Positions 55,107 to 64,000 of a stretch of 64,000 nt of DNA are shown piece after piece; within the stretch, counting starts at the first letter, position 1; every line of letters starts with the position of its first letter. Source of the stretch: Peribacillus huizhouensis (GTDB lineage Bacteria; Bacillota; Bacilli; Bacillales; DSM-1321); contig NZ_JACJHX010000001.1 in NCBI RefSeq assembly GCF_014138605.1, positions 186,001 through 250,000 of the forward strand, given 5' to 3'. Position numbers and translations under genes: made by a program. The notes under the pieces are model-generated. The model was not told the DNA's origin. It ran no database searches and saw nothing but the letters and a program-made list of their open reading frames with translations.

Positions 55107-56033
55107 TTATGAAACAGCTTGAACTGGAATTCCCGTTACCATTTTCGGATGGACAATGCATTCGAATTTACCATCCGCTGATAACGTTTGATAAGTAAAA
55201 GATACTAGTCCAGTTTTCACCCGAAAAATATCTTTATTTTGAATAATTTCAATCCAATCTGATTTAATGGCAGTCAACAATTGGTGATCATTTCCAACTA
55301 CTTTACTTGGAATAATTCGCAACCGATCTTCCCACGTATATTGTGTGTCCCCCATTTCATTAAGTAGAATATCTGGATTTTTAAACAGAGCTGCCATATC
55401 TTGCGGAATCATATTTTCTCGGCCATTTAGCGATAAAATCATGACTGGAGAACGTGAAATTGGATCGTACAGATTATTTCCACTATCAATAAAACCTTCT
55501 ACTGAACAAATAAAATTATCAATTTTCACCGTAACTTTAACCTGTTGTTGATGGTTAATCTTTGTCATTTCTATCGTATCTAAAGTTCTTCTAGAAAATT
55601 GCCATGCGAGCGGGAATCCAACAATAACAAATATCCAACTGACTGGATCCCCGAACTGATTAATCCCTTTGTACATTGTGTGTTGTCCAGATAGAATGTT
55701 CGTTTCAAACAAGTAATGGAGTCCGAGTAAAATACCACCAGACAAGAACGTAACGAAATATAACGTAGCCAAACTTTTTATAAAAACATAGAACCTTCCA
55801 AAACCATAAACTGTTAAAATCATTAAGACGGAGAATAATAGTTTAACCAACACTTTATCAGCGAACATATGATAAGAAGTAAATGATAAGACAATGATAA
55901 GAGAACCAAGGAATCCCCCTACAAGAACTCTCCAAAAAGGTACTTTTCTCTTTAACAAAATCGCAGTCCAGTAAAGTAAAAGACAATCAAAAATCCAATT
56001 CAATAGCCAAATAACATCCAAATAGAGCGTCAA
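55107..56033 (-). CDS. spoIIGA: SpoIIGA, pro-sigma-E processing protease
   Basis: Membrane aspartic protease that cleaves pro-sigma-E after SpoIIR signalling. 308 residues: about five N-terminal membrane segments (to about 150) and a C-terminal protease domain with the active-site motif FIDSGNNLYDP. TTG start with AAGGGTGG upstream. First gene of the spoIIG operon. Confidence 0.96.
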   Translation of the reverse strand: MTLYLDVIWLLNWIFDCLLLYWTAILLKRKVPFWRVLVGGFLGSLIIVLSFTSYHMFADKVLVKLLFSVLMILTVYGFGRFYVFIKSLATLYFVTFLSGGILLGLHYLFETNILSGQHTMYKGINQFGDPVSWIFVIVGFPLAWQFSRRTLDTIEMTKINHQQQVKVTVKIDNFICSVEGFIDSGNNLYDPISRSPVMILSLNGRENMIPQDMAALFKNPDILLNEMGDTQYTWEDRLRIIPSKVVGNDHQLLTAIKSDWIEIIQNKDIFRVKTGLVSFTYQTLSADGKFECIVHPKMVTGIPVQAVS

Positions 56034-56154
56034 ATATACACCACCCTTTTAGAAATGCGAATTCACAGATATCATTACTTTCTGTAAAAGCAATGAAGAG
56101 TAAAATAATAGTAATCATTCTACAGAATAGCTTGCACATCTTCTGTTAGCAAAA

Positions 56155-56188
56155 AGTATATCGTACCTCGCATCAGAAAGTGTGTCAC
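56155..56188 (-). promoter_or_regulatory. spoIIG promoter (sigma-A, Spo0A-type, 22-bp spacer)
   Basis: Minus-strand GTGACA (56183-56188) and TATACT (56155-56160) separated by exactly 22 bp. This abnormal spacing is the signature of the B. subtilis spoIIG promoter, which needs phosphorylated Spo0A. A near-match to a 0A box (TGTAGAA on the plus strand, 56216-56222) lies upstream. The inferred 5' leader is about 115 bases. Confidence 0.7.
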
Positions 56189-56593
56189 ATTATGACTGGA
56201 TATTTTGGGACTTTTTGTAGAAAAAATAATGTGGATTTTCTTCATCCTCCATCTACTTTTCCCTTAACATATTATAGATGGGGCTATTATCCTGTTAAGT
56301 TAGAATAAAGGGAAGTGCTCATACTGCTGATCTAAAATAGATGCAGTAGCAAAACAAGTAAAATGTTAGTTACTATCGAGTGGAGAGTAGATACAAATGA
56401 ATAGCAGACGAAGTGTACAACTTCCCTTAGTCTCCTTTTATCAAAAAATTTAGTTGAAATGGGGAAATGAGTAACGAAGTTCCTAGATTCCTAATACTTT
56501 AGTCATATTTGAATATATATTATCAGTTTTTTCGATATTCATGATAGTGAATTAAGACTAACTAGGTGTAAGTTAAGTGAAATGAAAAGCAGA

Positions 56594-56722
56594 CAAAAAA
56601 GAGGATGTCCCATCGCAACAAGGTTAAACCTCACACTATTTATGTACAGTTTATTTGACGTGGATATATCACATAAACTGTGTTAATTGTGTGAGGTAGA
56701 GCCTTTAATGAGAAATCCTCTC
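56594..56722 (-). terminator. Large terminator-like hairpin after ftsZ
   Basis: Minus-strand outer arms AAAGAGAGGATTTC and GACATCCTCTTTTTTGTC enclose inner arms ACCTCACACAATTAACACAG and TAGTGTGAGGTTTAACC. It ends in a T-run, about 90 bp after ftsZ. Its CCTCACA arm resembles that of the pyr operon terminator. The rest of the 770-bp gap holds the spoIIG promoter and no gene; bpr is absent. Confidence 0.65.
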
Positions 56723-56807
56723 TTTAATACTGGAGAAAAAAGTCTTATTGACAAAGAAATTTGTCAAAATAAAACTTTTATTCTATGAAATTTTATAATT
56801 AAACAAA

Positions 56808-57971
56808 TTAACGACGTTTGTTACGGTTACGTAAAAAGGTCGGTATATCCAATGTATCTTCTGCCTGATTAGAGTTACGAACAGGCTGCTGTTGCTGCTG
56901 TTCGACATGTTCTTCCCTTTTCACTTCTCGTTTTACCCCAGTAGCTGGAGTTTGCGATGCTGGACGTGCTTGCCCAAAAGAAGGTCTTGACGCTGACGAT
57001 GCAGGTTTAATCTCTTCTGAATCACTAAAGCCAGTAGCAATAACCGTTACAACAATTTCATCTTTAAAGTTCTCGTTAATAACTGAACCAAAAATCATAT
57101 TTACCTCTTGATCAGAGGCACTTGCAACGATATCGGCTGCTTCCTGAACTTCGAACAAACTTAAATTCGTTCCACCAGTAATATTCATAAGTACACCTTG
57201 TGCACCATCAATAGAAGTTTCAAGAAGTGGACTTGAGATCGCTTTTTTCGCCGCTTCGGTCGCACGATTCTCTCCTGAAGAAATACCAATTCCCATGAGC
57301 GCAGAACCCTTATTAGACATGATCGTCTTGACATCTGCAAAGTCCAAGTTAATAAGTCCAGGTACCGCGATCAAATCAGAGATCCCTTGAACACCTTGCC
57401 TAAGGACATTATCAGCTTCACGGAATGCTTCAAGCATTGGCGTACTCTTATCAACGATTTCAAGTAATCGATCATTTGGGATGACGATTAACGTATCAAC
57501 TGATTCCTTCATGGCACCGATACCGCCTTGAGCTTGTGTTGAACGTTTACGTCCTTCAAATGTGAACGGTCGAGTCACAACTCCTACAGTCAACGCCCCT
57601 AAATCCTTTGCAATTTGAGCGATAACTGGAGCTGCACCTGTTCCAGTACCGCCGCCCATTCCAGCCGTTACAAATACCATGTCGGCGCCTTTTAACGCTT
57701 CTTCAATTTGTTCCTTGCTTTCTTCAGCTGCTTTTTTACCTACTTCTGGATTCGCCCCTGCACCTAATCCACGAGTAAGTTTACCACCAATTTGCATTTT
57801 GATTTCTGCTTTTGATAGATTGAGAGCTTGAGCATCTGTATTAACAGAAATAAACTCTACCCCCTGGACCCCGTGCTCAATCATACGGTTTACGGCATTG
57901 TTACCGCCCCCGCCTACACCGATGACTTTTATAGTAGCTAATGTTTCTAGATTAGAATCAAACTCCAACAT
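56808..57971 (-). CDS. ftsZ: Cell division GTPase FtsZ
   Basis: Tubulin-like protein that forms the Z ring. 387 residues from ATG 57971 (MLEFDSN, AGGAGG upstream; 10 further codons upstream are open but lack a site). GTP motif [11 protein letters not shown]7 loop [11 protein letters not shown], variable linker, and the conserved C-terminal peptide [16 protein letters not shown] that binds FtsA, SepF and others. Confidence 0.98.
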   Translation of the reverse strand: MLEFDSNLETLATIKVIGVGGGGNNAVNRMIEHGVQGVEFISVNTDAQALNLSKAEIKMQIGGKLTRGLGAGANPEVGKKAAEESKEQIEEALKGADMVFVTAGMGGGTGTGAAPVIAQIAKDLGALTVGVVTRPFTFEGRKRSTQAQGGIGAMKESVDTLIVIPNDRLLEIVDKSTPMLEAFREADNVLRQGVQGISDLIAVPGLINLDFADVKTIMSNKGSALMGIGISSGENRATEAAKKAISSPLLETSIDGAQGVLMNITGGTNLSLFEVQEAADIVASASDQEVNMIFGSVINENFKDEIVVTVIATGFSDSEEIKPASSASRPSFGQARPASQTPATGVKREVKREEHVEQQQQQPVRNSNQAEDTLDIPTFLRNRNKRR

Positions 57972-58012
57972 GATAATCCTCCTAATTTGACGATATTCCA
58001 ATAATTTCCTGT

Positions 58013-59305
58013 CTATTCAAAAAAGTAACCAAGGATCTTTTTGAATTTAGATTCACCTTTTTCGGCCCGAGGCTTCTCCACTCGTTCTTTCGGTTGAGGT
58101 TGCTGCATTTTTTGACTCTGTTCTCGGTTTTCGTAAGCTGAACCTGCAGCTACAGGAGCTTCATTATTTTTTTGTATTCTTGTCTTTTTACAAGCATGTT
58201 TAATTAATCCAACAGCTGTTGTATATTGAGGTTCCCGAACACCTATATAATTCGGTTCCGCTGTTCTCACTCGGTTTTGGAAAATATATTGAGCAAGTTC
58301 TAATACTCCCGGCATCTTCACAACGCCGCCAGTCAATACAAAACCTCCTGCAAGATCGCTCTCGCCAATTCTATTTAATTCGTTTTGAACAAGTTCGAAT
58401 ATCTCTGTCATCCTTGCTTCAATTATGTCAGCTAACATTAACTGATTGCAAGGTTGTTGCTGATCACTCCCGATTATTGGTATGTTGAACACATCTTCTT
58501 CTGATGCATCATCATAAAAGGCATGTCCATGTTTAATCTTGATCTTCTCCGCATCATCTGTTGTTGTCCGTAATACGATAGAAAGATCCTTAGTAATCGT
58601 TTCTCCACCAATTGGTATCACACACGTATGTTTCAAGTACCCTTGTTCGAAAACAGCAAGTGTTGTTGAACCACCACCAATATCTAGAAGCGCTACTCCA
58701 AGTTCTTTTTCATCTTTTGAAAGCACAAGAGAGCCCGCAGCGAGTGGCTGAAGGGCAATGTCTGTAATTTCCAAACCTGCTCTTTCTACACATCGTAATG
58801 AATTATGTAAAATCGTACGCAAACCTGTGATTAATATCCCTCTCATTTCCAATCGAACACCAATCATGCCTCTTGGATCGCTTATCTCATCAAGCTCGTC
58901 CACTTTATAATGAACTGGAATAATATCAACAATCTCCCTGTCAGAAGGAATCGTAATCAATTCGGCTGCCTCTCTAACCCTTACAACATCTTGTATGGTT
59001 ATCTCCTTATTATCACTTGAAACTGCGACAACGCCATGGCACGGTTGTAGCATTACATGATTGCCGCTTATGCCGACTATTACCTTATTGATCTCCATTC
59101 CAATCATTCGTTCTGCCTGTTCAACGGCCCGCTGAATCGATTGAACTGTTTCATCTATATCTACGATTGACCCTTTTTTTAATCCTTCTGATTTCACATT
59201 TCCTACACCGATTATGTTTAATGTATCATTAACCATTTCCCCAATGATTACTTTAACACTGGATGTACCGATGTCGAGACTTACGTATATTTCATTGTTG
59301 TTCAT
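58013..59305 (-). CDS. ftsA: Cell division protein FtsA
   Basis: Actin-like membrane anchor for FtsZ. 430 residues with phosphate motifs [14 protein letters not shown] and [14 protein letters not shown], the 1C subdomain, and a C-terminal amphipathic helix ([10 protein letters not shown]) that binds the membrane. A GGAGGTG site precedes the ATG. It lies 41 bp upstream of ftsZ. Confidence 0.97.
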   Translation of the reverse strand: MNNNEIYVSLDIGTSSVKVIIGEMVNDTLNIIGVGNVKSEGLKKGSIVDIDETVQSIQRAVEQAERMIGMEINKVIVGISGNHVMLQPCHGVVAVSSDNKEITIQDVVRVREAAELITIPSDREIVDIIPVHYKVDELDEISDPRGMIGVRLEMRGILITGLRTILHNSLRCVERAGLEITDIALQPLAAGSLVLSKDEKELGVALLDIGGGSTTLAVFEQGYLKHTCVIPIGGETITKDLSIVLRTTTDDAEKIKIKHGHAFYDDASEEDVFNIPIIGSDQQQPCNQLMLADIIEARMTEIFELVQNELNRIGESDLAGGFVLTGGVVKMPGVLELAQYIFQNRVRTAEPNYIGVREPQYTTAVGLIKHACKKTRIQKNNEAPVAAGSAYENREQSQKMQQPQPKERVEKPRAEKGESKFKKILGYFFE

Positions 59306-59568
59306 TCCATGGCACCTCCTTCAAGTTTTAACATCTTTCTAAAATCCAAATTAAGTAATACAAATGTTCTTTTTATCCTTCATAACCATATTGTTGTGAT
59401 ATAGCTACCAAAGAATCCAATTTACTTTGGATAAGCATTGTCTAATTTTCAAAGCAGAATCATACATGTATTAAAAACTAATATTCCACATGTCAGGTCA
59501 TCTGTTTCATAAACGATACACTTCTTAACAATATTCGTCATGTATACCATATTTCCTTTAAAAACACA

Positions 59569-59937
59569 CTAATTTTTTTCTGCTTTTTCTTTGAAAAGGG
59601 ACCATTTTGTTAAAATTATGCGTCGGATAACTGCTATATTTTGAAACAATCTAACACCAAATGCAAAAACTGCAGCTAAATATAAGTCTACACCAAGATG
59701 TACGCCTAGAAAAGCTAAACTTGCAGCTAAGATGATATTAAAGAAAAATCCAGTTACAAAGACCTTTTCATCGTAGATATTTTGTAAATGGGCTCTTATT
59801 CCACCCACTAAAGTATCTAATGCTGCAAGAATTGCTATCGATAAATAGTTCGCATATTCAGAAGAAATTTTGATATCCGTTAAAAGGCCTAAAGCGATGC
59901 CTATTAAAAGGCCAAAAATAGGAAGCCACATAGTCAT
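59569..59937 (-). CDS. sbp: Small basic protein Sbp (DUF1290)
   Basis: Integral membrane protein of unknown function conserved next to ftsA in Bacillus. 122 residues with about three hydrophobic segments (3-20, 25-45, 65-100). The start MTMWLPIFGLLIGIALG and DTLVGGIRAHLQNIYDEKVF are typical. Confidence 0.93.
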   Translation of the reverse strand: MTMWLPIFGLLIGIALGLLTDIKISSEYANYLSIAILAALDTLVGGIRAHLQNIYDEKVFVTGFFFNIILAASLAFLGVHLGVDLYLAAVFAFGVRLFQNIAVIRRIILTKWSLFKEKAEKN

Positions 59938-59945
59938 TAGTCCTC

Positions 59946-60659
59946 CTATTCATCAATGGGTTCCATATATTGAATTTTTAATGAGTTTTGATAAGGCGGT
60001 AGCGTTACTATGTCTAATGGATTAGTAATCGTAACCTCATAATTATCCACATAAAAATTATCAATTGTCTCAGAAACCTGAATTCTTTCTTTGAGTTTTT
60101 GAGCATTTTCAGCAAGTACCCTAATTTCAATAGAATCCCTTGATATACTCTTGCCATCGATCTTTGTTTGTCCATTAATATCTCGAATAACAGATGTAGT
60201 AATTATCCTCTGCCCATTTACTGCAATCTCTTTTGCGTCATATTGGTATAATTCATTTAGCAGCCGCTTTAAAAGATCAGGAGAAACATTCTGAACGTTC
60301 TCACCTAATAGGATATTCTCCTCAATCGGTTTAATGGTTATAATAATTCCTTTTCCACTCACCGAAGTCATACCTGCATTACTTCTAAGCTCTTCCAATG
60401 TTTCACTAAGTACTTGCTCCTTACTTTGGCTTATAGTTGTTTCATATTGGGCAAGTTTCTCTTCTAAATTTCTAATTTCTTTAACCAATTCAGTTTGGAC
60501 TTTCTGCTCCTTTAGTATACCGCTTCTAAGTTCATAGGAATCACGAGTATCCTTTACTTGTTTGATGGATGGCTCTTTAATCGTATTAAACTGAATGGCT
60601 ACCATGAATCCAACGATCACCGCAATTAAAGTAAAGGCAATTTTGTTCCTTTTTTTCAA
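59946..60659 (-). CDS. ylxX: DUF881 family protein YlxX
   Basis: Single-pass membrane protein of unknown function in the division cluster. 237 residues: N-terminal helix (about 7-25), coiled coil (about 45-95), and extracellular DUF881 domain (GKGIIITIKPIEEN, AKEIAVNGQRI). TTG start with AGGTGA upstream. A paralogue of the next gene upstream. Confidence 0.9.
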   Translation of the reverse strand: MKKRNKIAFTLIAVIVGFMVAIQFNTIKEPSIKQVKDTRDSYELRSGILKEQKVQTELVKEIRNLEEKLAQYETTISQSKEQVLSETLEELRSNAGMTSVSGKGIIITIKPIEENILLGENVQNVSPDLLKRLLNELYQYDAKEIAVNGQRIITTSVIRDINGQTKIDGKSISRDSIEIRVLAENAQKLKERIQVSETIDNFYVDNYEVTITNPLDIVTLPPYQNSLKIQYMEPIDE

Positions 60660-60692
60660 AAAACGTCACCTAGCTTTCATACGGTGATTTTT

Positions 60693-61391
60693 TTAACTAC
60701 TAAATATTGGTTCCATTTCCACTTCATTTTGCTTCAATATTGTAAATATAATATTTTCATTCACTAATTGATCTTTGACTCCACCAGCTAAGTTAAGTGA
60801 AGCCTCCAAAACATTAGTGTTGCCAATGGCTGTAATCACAAAAGGTGCGGGATACTGCTGTCCGTCCACAGTAATTACAGGACCATTGCAAACTATATAC
60901 GAATCATGATTCAATCTTTGTCCATTAACAGCCACTGCCTCTGCACCAGAGATATACAATTCATTAATGACCTTAAATACATGTTGTTCATGCACTAGGT
61001 AATCATTTATGTTATCGTCCACTTTTGCTGCTGTACCATCTGAAAGTGTCACAGAAAGACCTGGTCCTCTCACTTTAATCTTTCCTAGAAACATCCGATA
61101 TTTCTCGGCTTCTTCAGCAAGCTTAAACAAGGATTCTTTTTCTTGTGATAGATCTTTTTCAATATTTGTTACTTGTGCTTGCTTTTTCCGTAATTCCTCA
61201 CTAAGTTTCCTGTTTACTTTCTCTTGTTCAATCAGTTGTTTTCTAAGCTCATATTCTCGATCCCATGTTTGATTTACAATGGCTGCTTCTCTCTGTTTTT
61301 GCTTTGTTAAGTTATAGGAAAAGGCAACCATAAATCCTAAAATAAGACTTACGATGGAGAGGATGACTTTTCTACCTTTAATGATTTTCAT
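60693..61391 (-). CDS. ylxW: DUF881 family protein YlxW
   Basis: 232-residue paralogue of YlxX: membrane helix (about 8-27), coiled coil (about 42-95), DUF881 domain (VRGPGLSVTLSDGT, AEAVAVNGQRL, SYIVCNGPVITVDG). Its ATG overlaps the divIB stop as ATGA. Probable extracellular or membrane-bound division-associated role; function unknown. Confidence 0.9.
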   Translation of the reverse strand: MKIIKGRKVILSIVSLILGFMVAFSYNLTKQKQREAAIVNQTWDREYELRKQLIEQEKVNRKLSEELRKKQAQVTNIEKDLSQEKESLFKLAEEAEKYRMFLGKIKVRGPGLSVTLSDGTAAKVDDNINDYLVHEQHVFKVINELYISGAEAVAVNGQRLNHDSYIVCNGPVITVDGQQYPAPFVITAIGNTNVLEASLNLAGGVKDQLVNENIIFTILKQNEVEMEPIFSS

Positions 61392-62179
61392 TGTGCTAAC
61401 CCCTCATCATTCTCTTCCTTTAGATTTGGTGTATCATATGCTCTAAAGTAAGAGCCTACCTCAAGATTAATGACCCCTTTTACTTTTGGGTCTAATTGAG
61501 CAACAATTGAAGGGTAGTGTATCATTTTCTTGGATAAAGTTCTGCTAGTAGCACTCACTTCAAAACCATCATTCATAAACATCGTTATATGATAGAGGTC
61601 CGTTTTGGTAGGTTCCTTACGAATTTCAGAAATCGAGTTACGGATTTCTTCAGGTAATGCTTTCAATTCATCCAATAATAGGTTTAGAGCATCCCCTTCA
61701 GTAAAATCAATCAGTACTGGAGCGAAAACTGGGATTTCGCCCCGTTTTAGCTCGGTCAGGATCTTACCGTTTTCCATAATAGGATAGAATCGATTATTTT
61801 TTGAAAGGTATGCGATTCGTTCAAATTCGGTTATCGTAATCAACACTGAATTTGGAAATTGTGTTGTAACTGTAACAGATTCAATTTCCTCTTGACTTTC
61901 TTTCATTTTATTTATCAATTCTCTTTTGTTTACTTTCCAAATGTTCGTGTCATTTGTTAATCCACTTAAAGAAACAATTTGATCTGATGATAAATATTGG
62001 TTCCCTCTTACTTTGATTTCTTTAATATGGCTTAATGGGGAAAGAAAATATAGTACACAAGCAATTAGGATAAAAAAGAAAGATAGCAATAGAATCAATC
62101 TTCTATTCGCTTTTCTTTTTCTAAGATTTTTTAATTTTGGGATGCGATCTTCAATGGAAACTACTTTTCCTTTTTCCAT
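61388..62179 (-). CDS. divIB: Cell division protein DivIB (FtsQ)
   Basis: Bitopic membrane protein of the divisome with FtsL and DivIC. 263 residues: cytoplasmic basic tail, membrane helix (about 28-48), POTRA domain beginning IKEIKVRGNQYLSSDQIVSL, and the FtsQ/DivIB domain. The ATG at 62179 is preceded by GAGGTGAGGG; an in-frame GTG three codons earlier is less likely. Confidence 0.95.
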   Translation of the reverse strand: MEKGKVVSIEDRIPKLKNLRKRKANRRLILLLSFFFILIACVLYFLSPLSHIKEIKVRGNQYLSSDQIVSLSGLTNDTNIWKVNKRELINKMKESQEEIESVTVTTQFPNSVLITITEFERIAYLSKNNRFYPIMENGKILTELKRGEIPVFAPVLIDFTEGDALNLLLDELKALPEEIRNSISEIRKEPTKTDLYHITMFMNDGFEVSATSRTLSKKMIHYPSIVAQLDPKVKGVINLEVGSYFRAYDTPNLKEENDEGLAQ

Positions 62180-62327
62180 CCCCCTCACCTCTTCCTGAAA
62201 ACAAATGGACTATGCTTGTAATCCGCCTGTTGCCAATCGGCAGGAACAAGATCTCATAATAATGCTAATGAGACTATTTCAGGATATCTTTATAGCACAT
62301 GATTAAGCATGTTTTTTATTTCAGAAG

Positions 62328-63236
62328 TTATCTTCGACCAACTATTTCGACTTCTGTTTCAAGCTTAATCGCAAATTTTTCATATACAGTTTCTTTTACA
62401 TGCTGAATTAGAGCTAACACATTTTCTGCTGTACCTTCTCCTGTATTAACAATAAAATTCCCATGCATTTCAGAAATTTTTGCTCCACCAATTGCATAAC
62501 CTTTTAATCCAGCGTCCTGAACAAGTTGACCAGCGTATTGTGGCAGGGGATTACGGAATATACTTCCAGCACATGGCTTATCATATGGTTGAGTTTCTTT
62601 TCTATAATTTTTATTGTTCTGCATTGCTGCAACAATTTCCTCCCGATTACCTGGATTTAATTGAAAAACAGCTGCTAAAACAATACCTGGTCGTTTTTTT
62701 TGTAGGATCGACGTTCGATAGGAGAATTCCATTTCTTCTGCTGATAACCATTCTAGTGTTCCATCAGCAAATAGAATATATGCCTTTTTTAATATTTTTG
62801 AAATATCTGATCCATGGGCACCGGCGTTCATATACACAGCACCACCAACTGAACCTGGTATTCCACTCGCGAACTCCAATCCTGAAAGTCCTTTTCTACT
62901 AAATTGTACAGATAGACTTACAAGTGAAAATCCTGCCCCTGCTGTGATTTCAGTACCTTCTATTTCTAACCCATCTAAACCTCTACCTAATTTAATAACA
63001 GCACCTTTTATGCCTTGATCTGAAACAAGCAAATTTGATCCACGCCCAATTGCTCGCCATTCGATATCAAACTCTTTAATGATTTTCATCGTTTTTTCTA
63101 AATTTTCAAGAGATGATGGCTCAATGAAAATATCTGCAGGACCGCCAACTTTCATTGTTGTATGGTTTGCAAGCGGCTCATTTTCACGAACCTTCCCTAT
63201 TTCCATTTGTTGTAATTTCTCTATAACTTCTTTCAT
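62328..63236 (-). CDS. murB: UDP-N-acetylenolpyruvoylglucosamine reductase MurB
   Basis: Reduces UDP-GlcNAc-enolpyruvate to UDP-MurNAc, the second step of peptidoglycan precursor synthesis; an FAD enzyme. 302 residues (type IIa) with FAD motifs [27 protein letters not shown] and [20 protein letters not shown], and catalytic Ser in [11 protein letters not shown] place the start at the second ATG (6 bases after GGGAGG); the ATG one codon earlier is possible. Confidence 0.96.
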   Translation of the reverse strand: MKEVIEKLQQMEIGKVRENEPLANHTTMKVGGPADIFIEPSSLENLEKTMKIIKEFDIEWRAIGRGSNLLVSDQGIKGAVIKLGRGLDGLEIEGTEITAGAGFSLVSLSVQFSRKGLSGLEFASGIPGSVGGAVYMNAGAHGSDISKILKKAYILFADGTLEWLSAEEMEFSYRTSILQKKRPGIVLAAVFQLNPGNREEIVAAMQNNKNYRKETQPYDKPCAGSIFRNPLPQYAGQLVQDAGLKGYAIGGAKISEMHGNFIVNTGEGTAENVLALIQHVKETVYEKFAIKLETEVEIVGRR

Positions 63237-63319
63237 CATAATCCTCCCTCACATGCAGTTTTTTCATTGTATGCTATATCGTTTGAACGGTTCGTTTTTG
63301 AATAATCCGATCGCCCCTC

Positions 63320-63552
63320 TATAAAGTGAAACTTGAAACAGTTAGGGTTTATTCGCCCCACTGATTAGTCCCGTTTTAGAGTCTTACATCTGTGTGACCC
63401 ACATCCTGTGGTTGCAAACTTACCTTTGAAAACCACAAAGGTAAGTATCACTTTATCTCACCAATCGGGCATTTACGGACAGTTACTTCCACTCGCTTCT
63501 TTAAATCCTTTAAGCCTTGTAGTTGGAAGTTCAGTCCCGTTAATGCAGGATA
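63320..63552 (+). repeat. Structured intergenic repeat, shorter copy D
   Basis: 233 bp. Its 5' end ATAAAGTGAAACTT pairs with AAGTATCACTTTAT (63443-63456). A perfect hairpin CTTACCTTTG/CAAAGGTAAG lies inside, as do the family blocks GTGTGACCCACATCC and TCTCACCAATCGGG and the closing CCCGTTAATGCAGGATA. It lacks the second-hairpin region of A and B. Lies 84 bp upstream of murB. The region beyond, to 64000, is AT-rich with no gene I can support. Confidence 0.75.
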
Positions 63553-64000
63553 ACTTCTAATAAGACATCGTATATTATATGTAAAGAGACGGTAGACATC
63601 AATTATCTTTAACACCAAATTTTTTCTAAGATATAGAAAACAAAGCACCATCAGCTTTTACCCTCTTATACTATAGTCTAAACACCCTTTCATTACCACA
63701 ATAAACACTAGATTTTATATAAGAAACAAACTAGTAATATTTTAAATATTTAATTATTTTACAAATGCTTCTCTCGTTGCATCTCCAAAGACCTATAAAT
63801 AATTTTTATTACTTATATAATCGGTTCTTATTACATAAATTAAAATATATTCAATAGTGATTGATAGGTAATTAGAATCATTTTATTGGATAATAATTTG
63901 CTATTTATCTTATTTAGCTTCAAACAAGAATGATTCACAACTTTTTCTCGATAACATGATTCAAAATAGGAATTGCCCATAGAAAGAGTTTCCTCATTCT

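Noticed and set aside
59306-59568. Sigma-H promoter for ftsAZ
   Set aside because: An AGGATAA-like -35 is present, but I found no properly spaced GAAT -10, so I do not call it.
63448-63651. 67-codon minus-strand ORF
   Set aside because: Runs from AT-rich DNA into repeat copy D; no recognisable protein features.

Overview
The window is a stretch of core chromosome from an endospore-forming member of the Bacillaceae (Bacillus sensu lato). The evidence is the gene order, which matches the Bacillus subtilis fabG-to-murB region almost gene for gene, and the presence of spoVM, spoIIGA, sigE, sigG, remA and fapR. I cannot name the species. Almost every gene is on the minus strand; only rpmB and rqcH are on the plus strand. 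Read in the transcribed direction, the window runs from high to low coordinates.

Region by region, from high coordinates: murB, divIB, two DUF881 genes, sbp, ftsA and ftsZ (63.2-56.8 kb) make up envelope and division functions. They are followed by the sporulation cluster spoIIGA-sigE-sigG (56.0-53.4 kb) and then by ylmC-ylmD-ylmE-sepF-ylmG-ylmH-divIVA, a division and growth cluster (52.9-48.9 kb). Next come ileS with a T-box leader, lspA and rluD, then the complete pyrimidine operon pyrR-pyrP-pyrB-pyrC-carA-carB-pyrK-pyrD-pyrF-pyrE with three PyrR attenuators (43.9-32.1 kb). rqcH (plus strand) converges on it. A Ca2+-type P-ATPase, a YicC-family gene, remA, gmk, rpoZ and coaBC follow (29.9-22.6 kb). 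The translation and maintenance run priA-def-fmt-rsmB-rlmN-prpC-prkC-rsgA-rpe-thiN (22.6-10.9 kb) leads to spoVM, rpmB (plus), the Asp23-family gene, fakA, sdaAB, sdaAA and recG. The window ends with fapR-plsX-fabD-fabG, where fabG is cut by the window edge.

Functionally, the window couples lipid synthesis (FapR regulon), protein synthesis and quality control (IleS, Def, Fmt, RsgA, RlmN, RqcH), nucleotide supply (pyr operon, Gmk), cell division (FtsA/FtsZ/SepF/DivIVA/DivIB) and the first steps of sporulation. Recognisable regulation includes an autoregulatory FapR operator, the PyrR attenuators, the ileS T-box, a spoIIG-type promoter with a 22-bp spacer, and a likely sigma-F promoter for sigG.

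No genomic island, phage, CRISPR array or intact transposon is visible. The unexplained content is in the intergenic regions. These hold several dispersed non-coding repeat families. The most notable is a roughly 320-bp, two-domain, palindrome-rich element present in two full-length copies, one shorter copy and three deletion derivatives; its arms keep their pairing while their sequence changes. There are also a TGTTCAAAAAG-bounded element, a degenerate GTTGATT-bounded element, a pair of related elements between recG and fapR, and a series of GGTCTGACC-type terminator hairpins.
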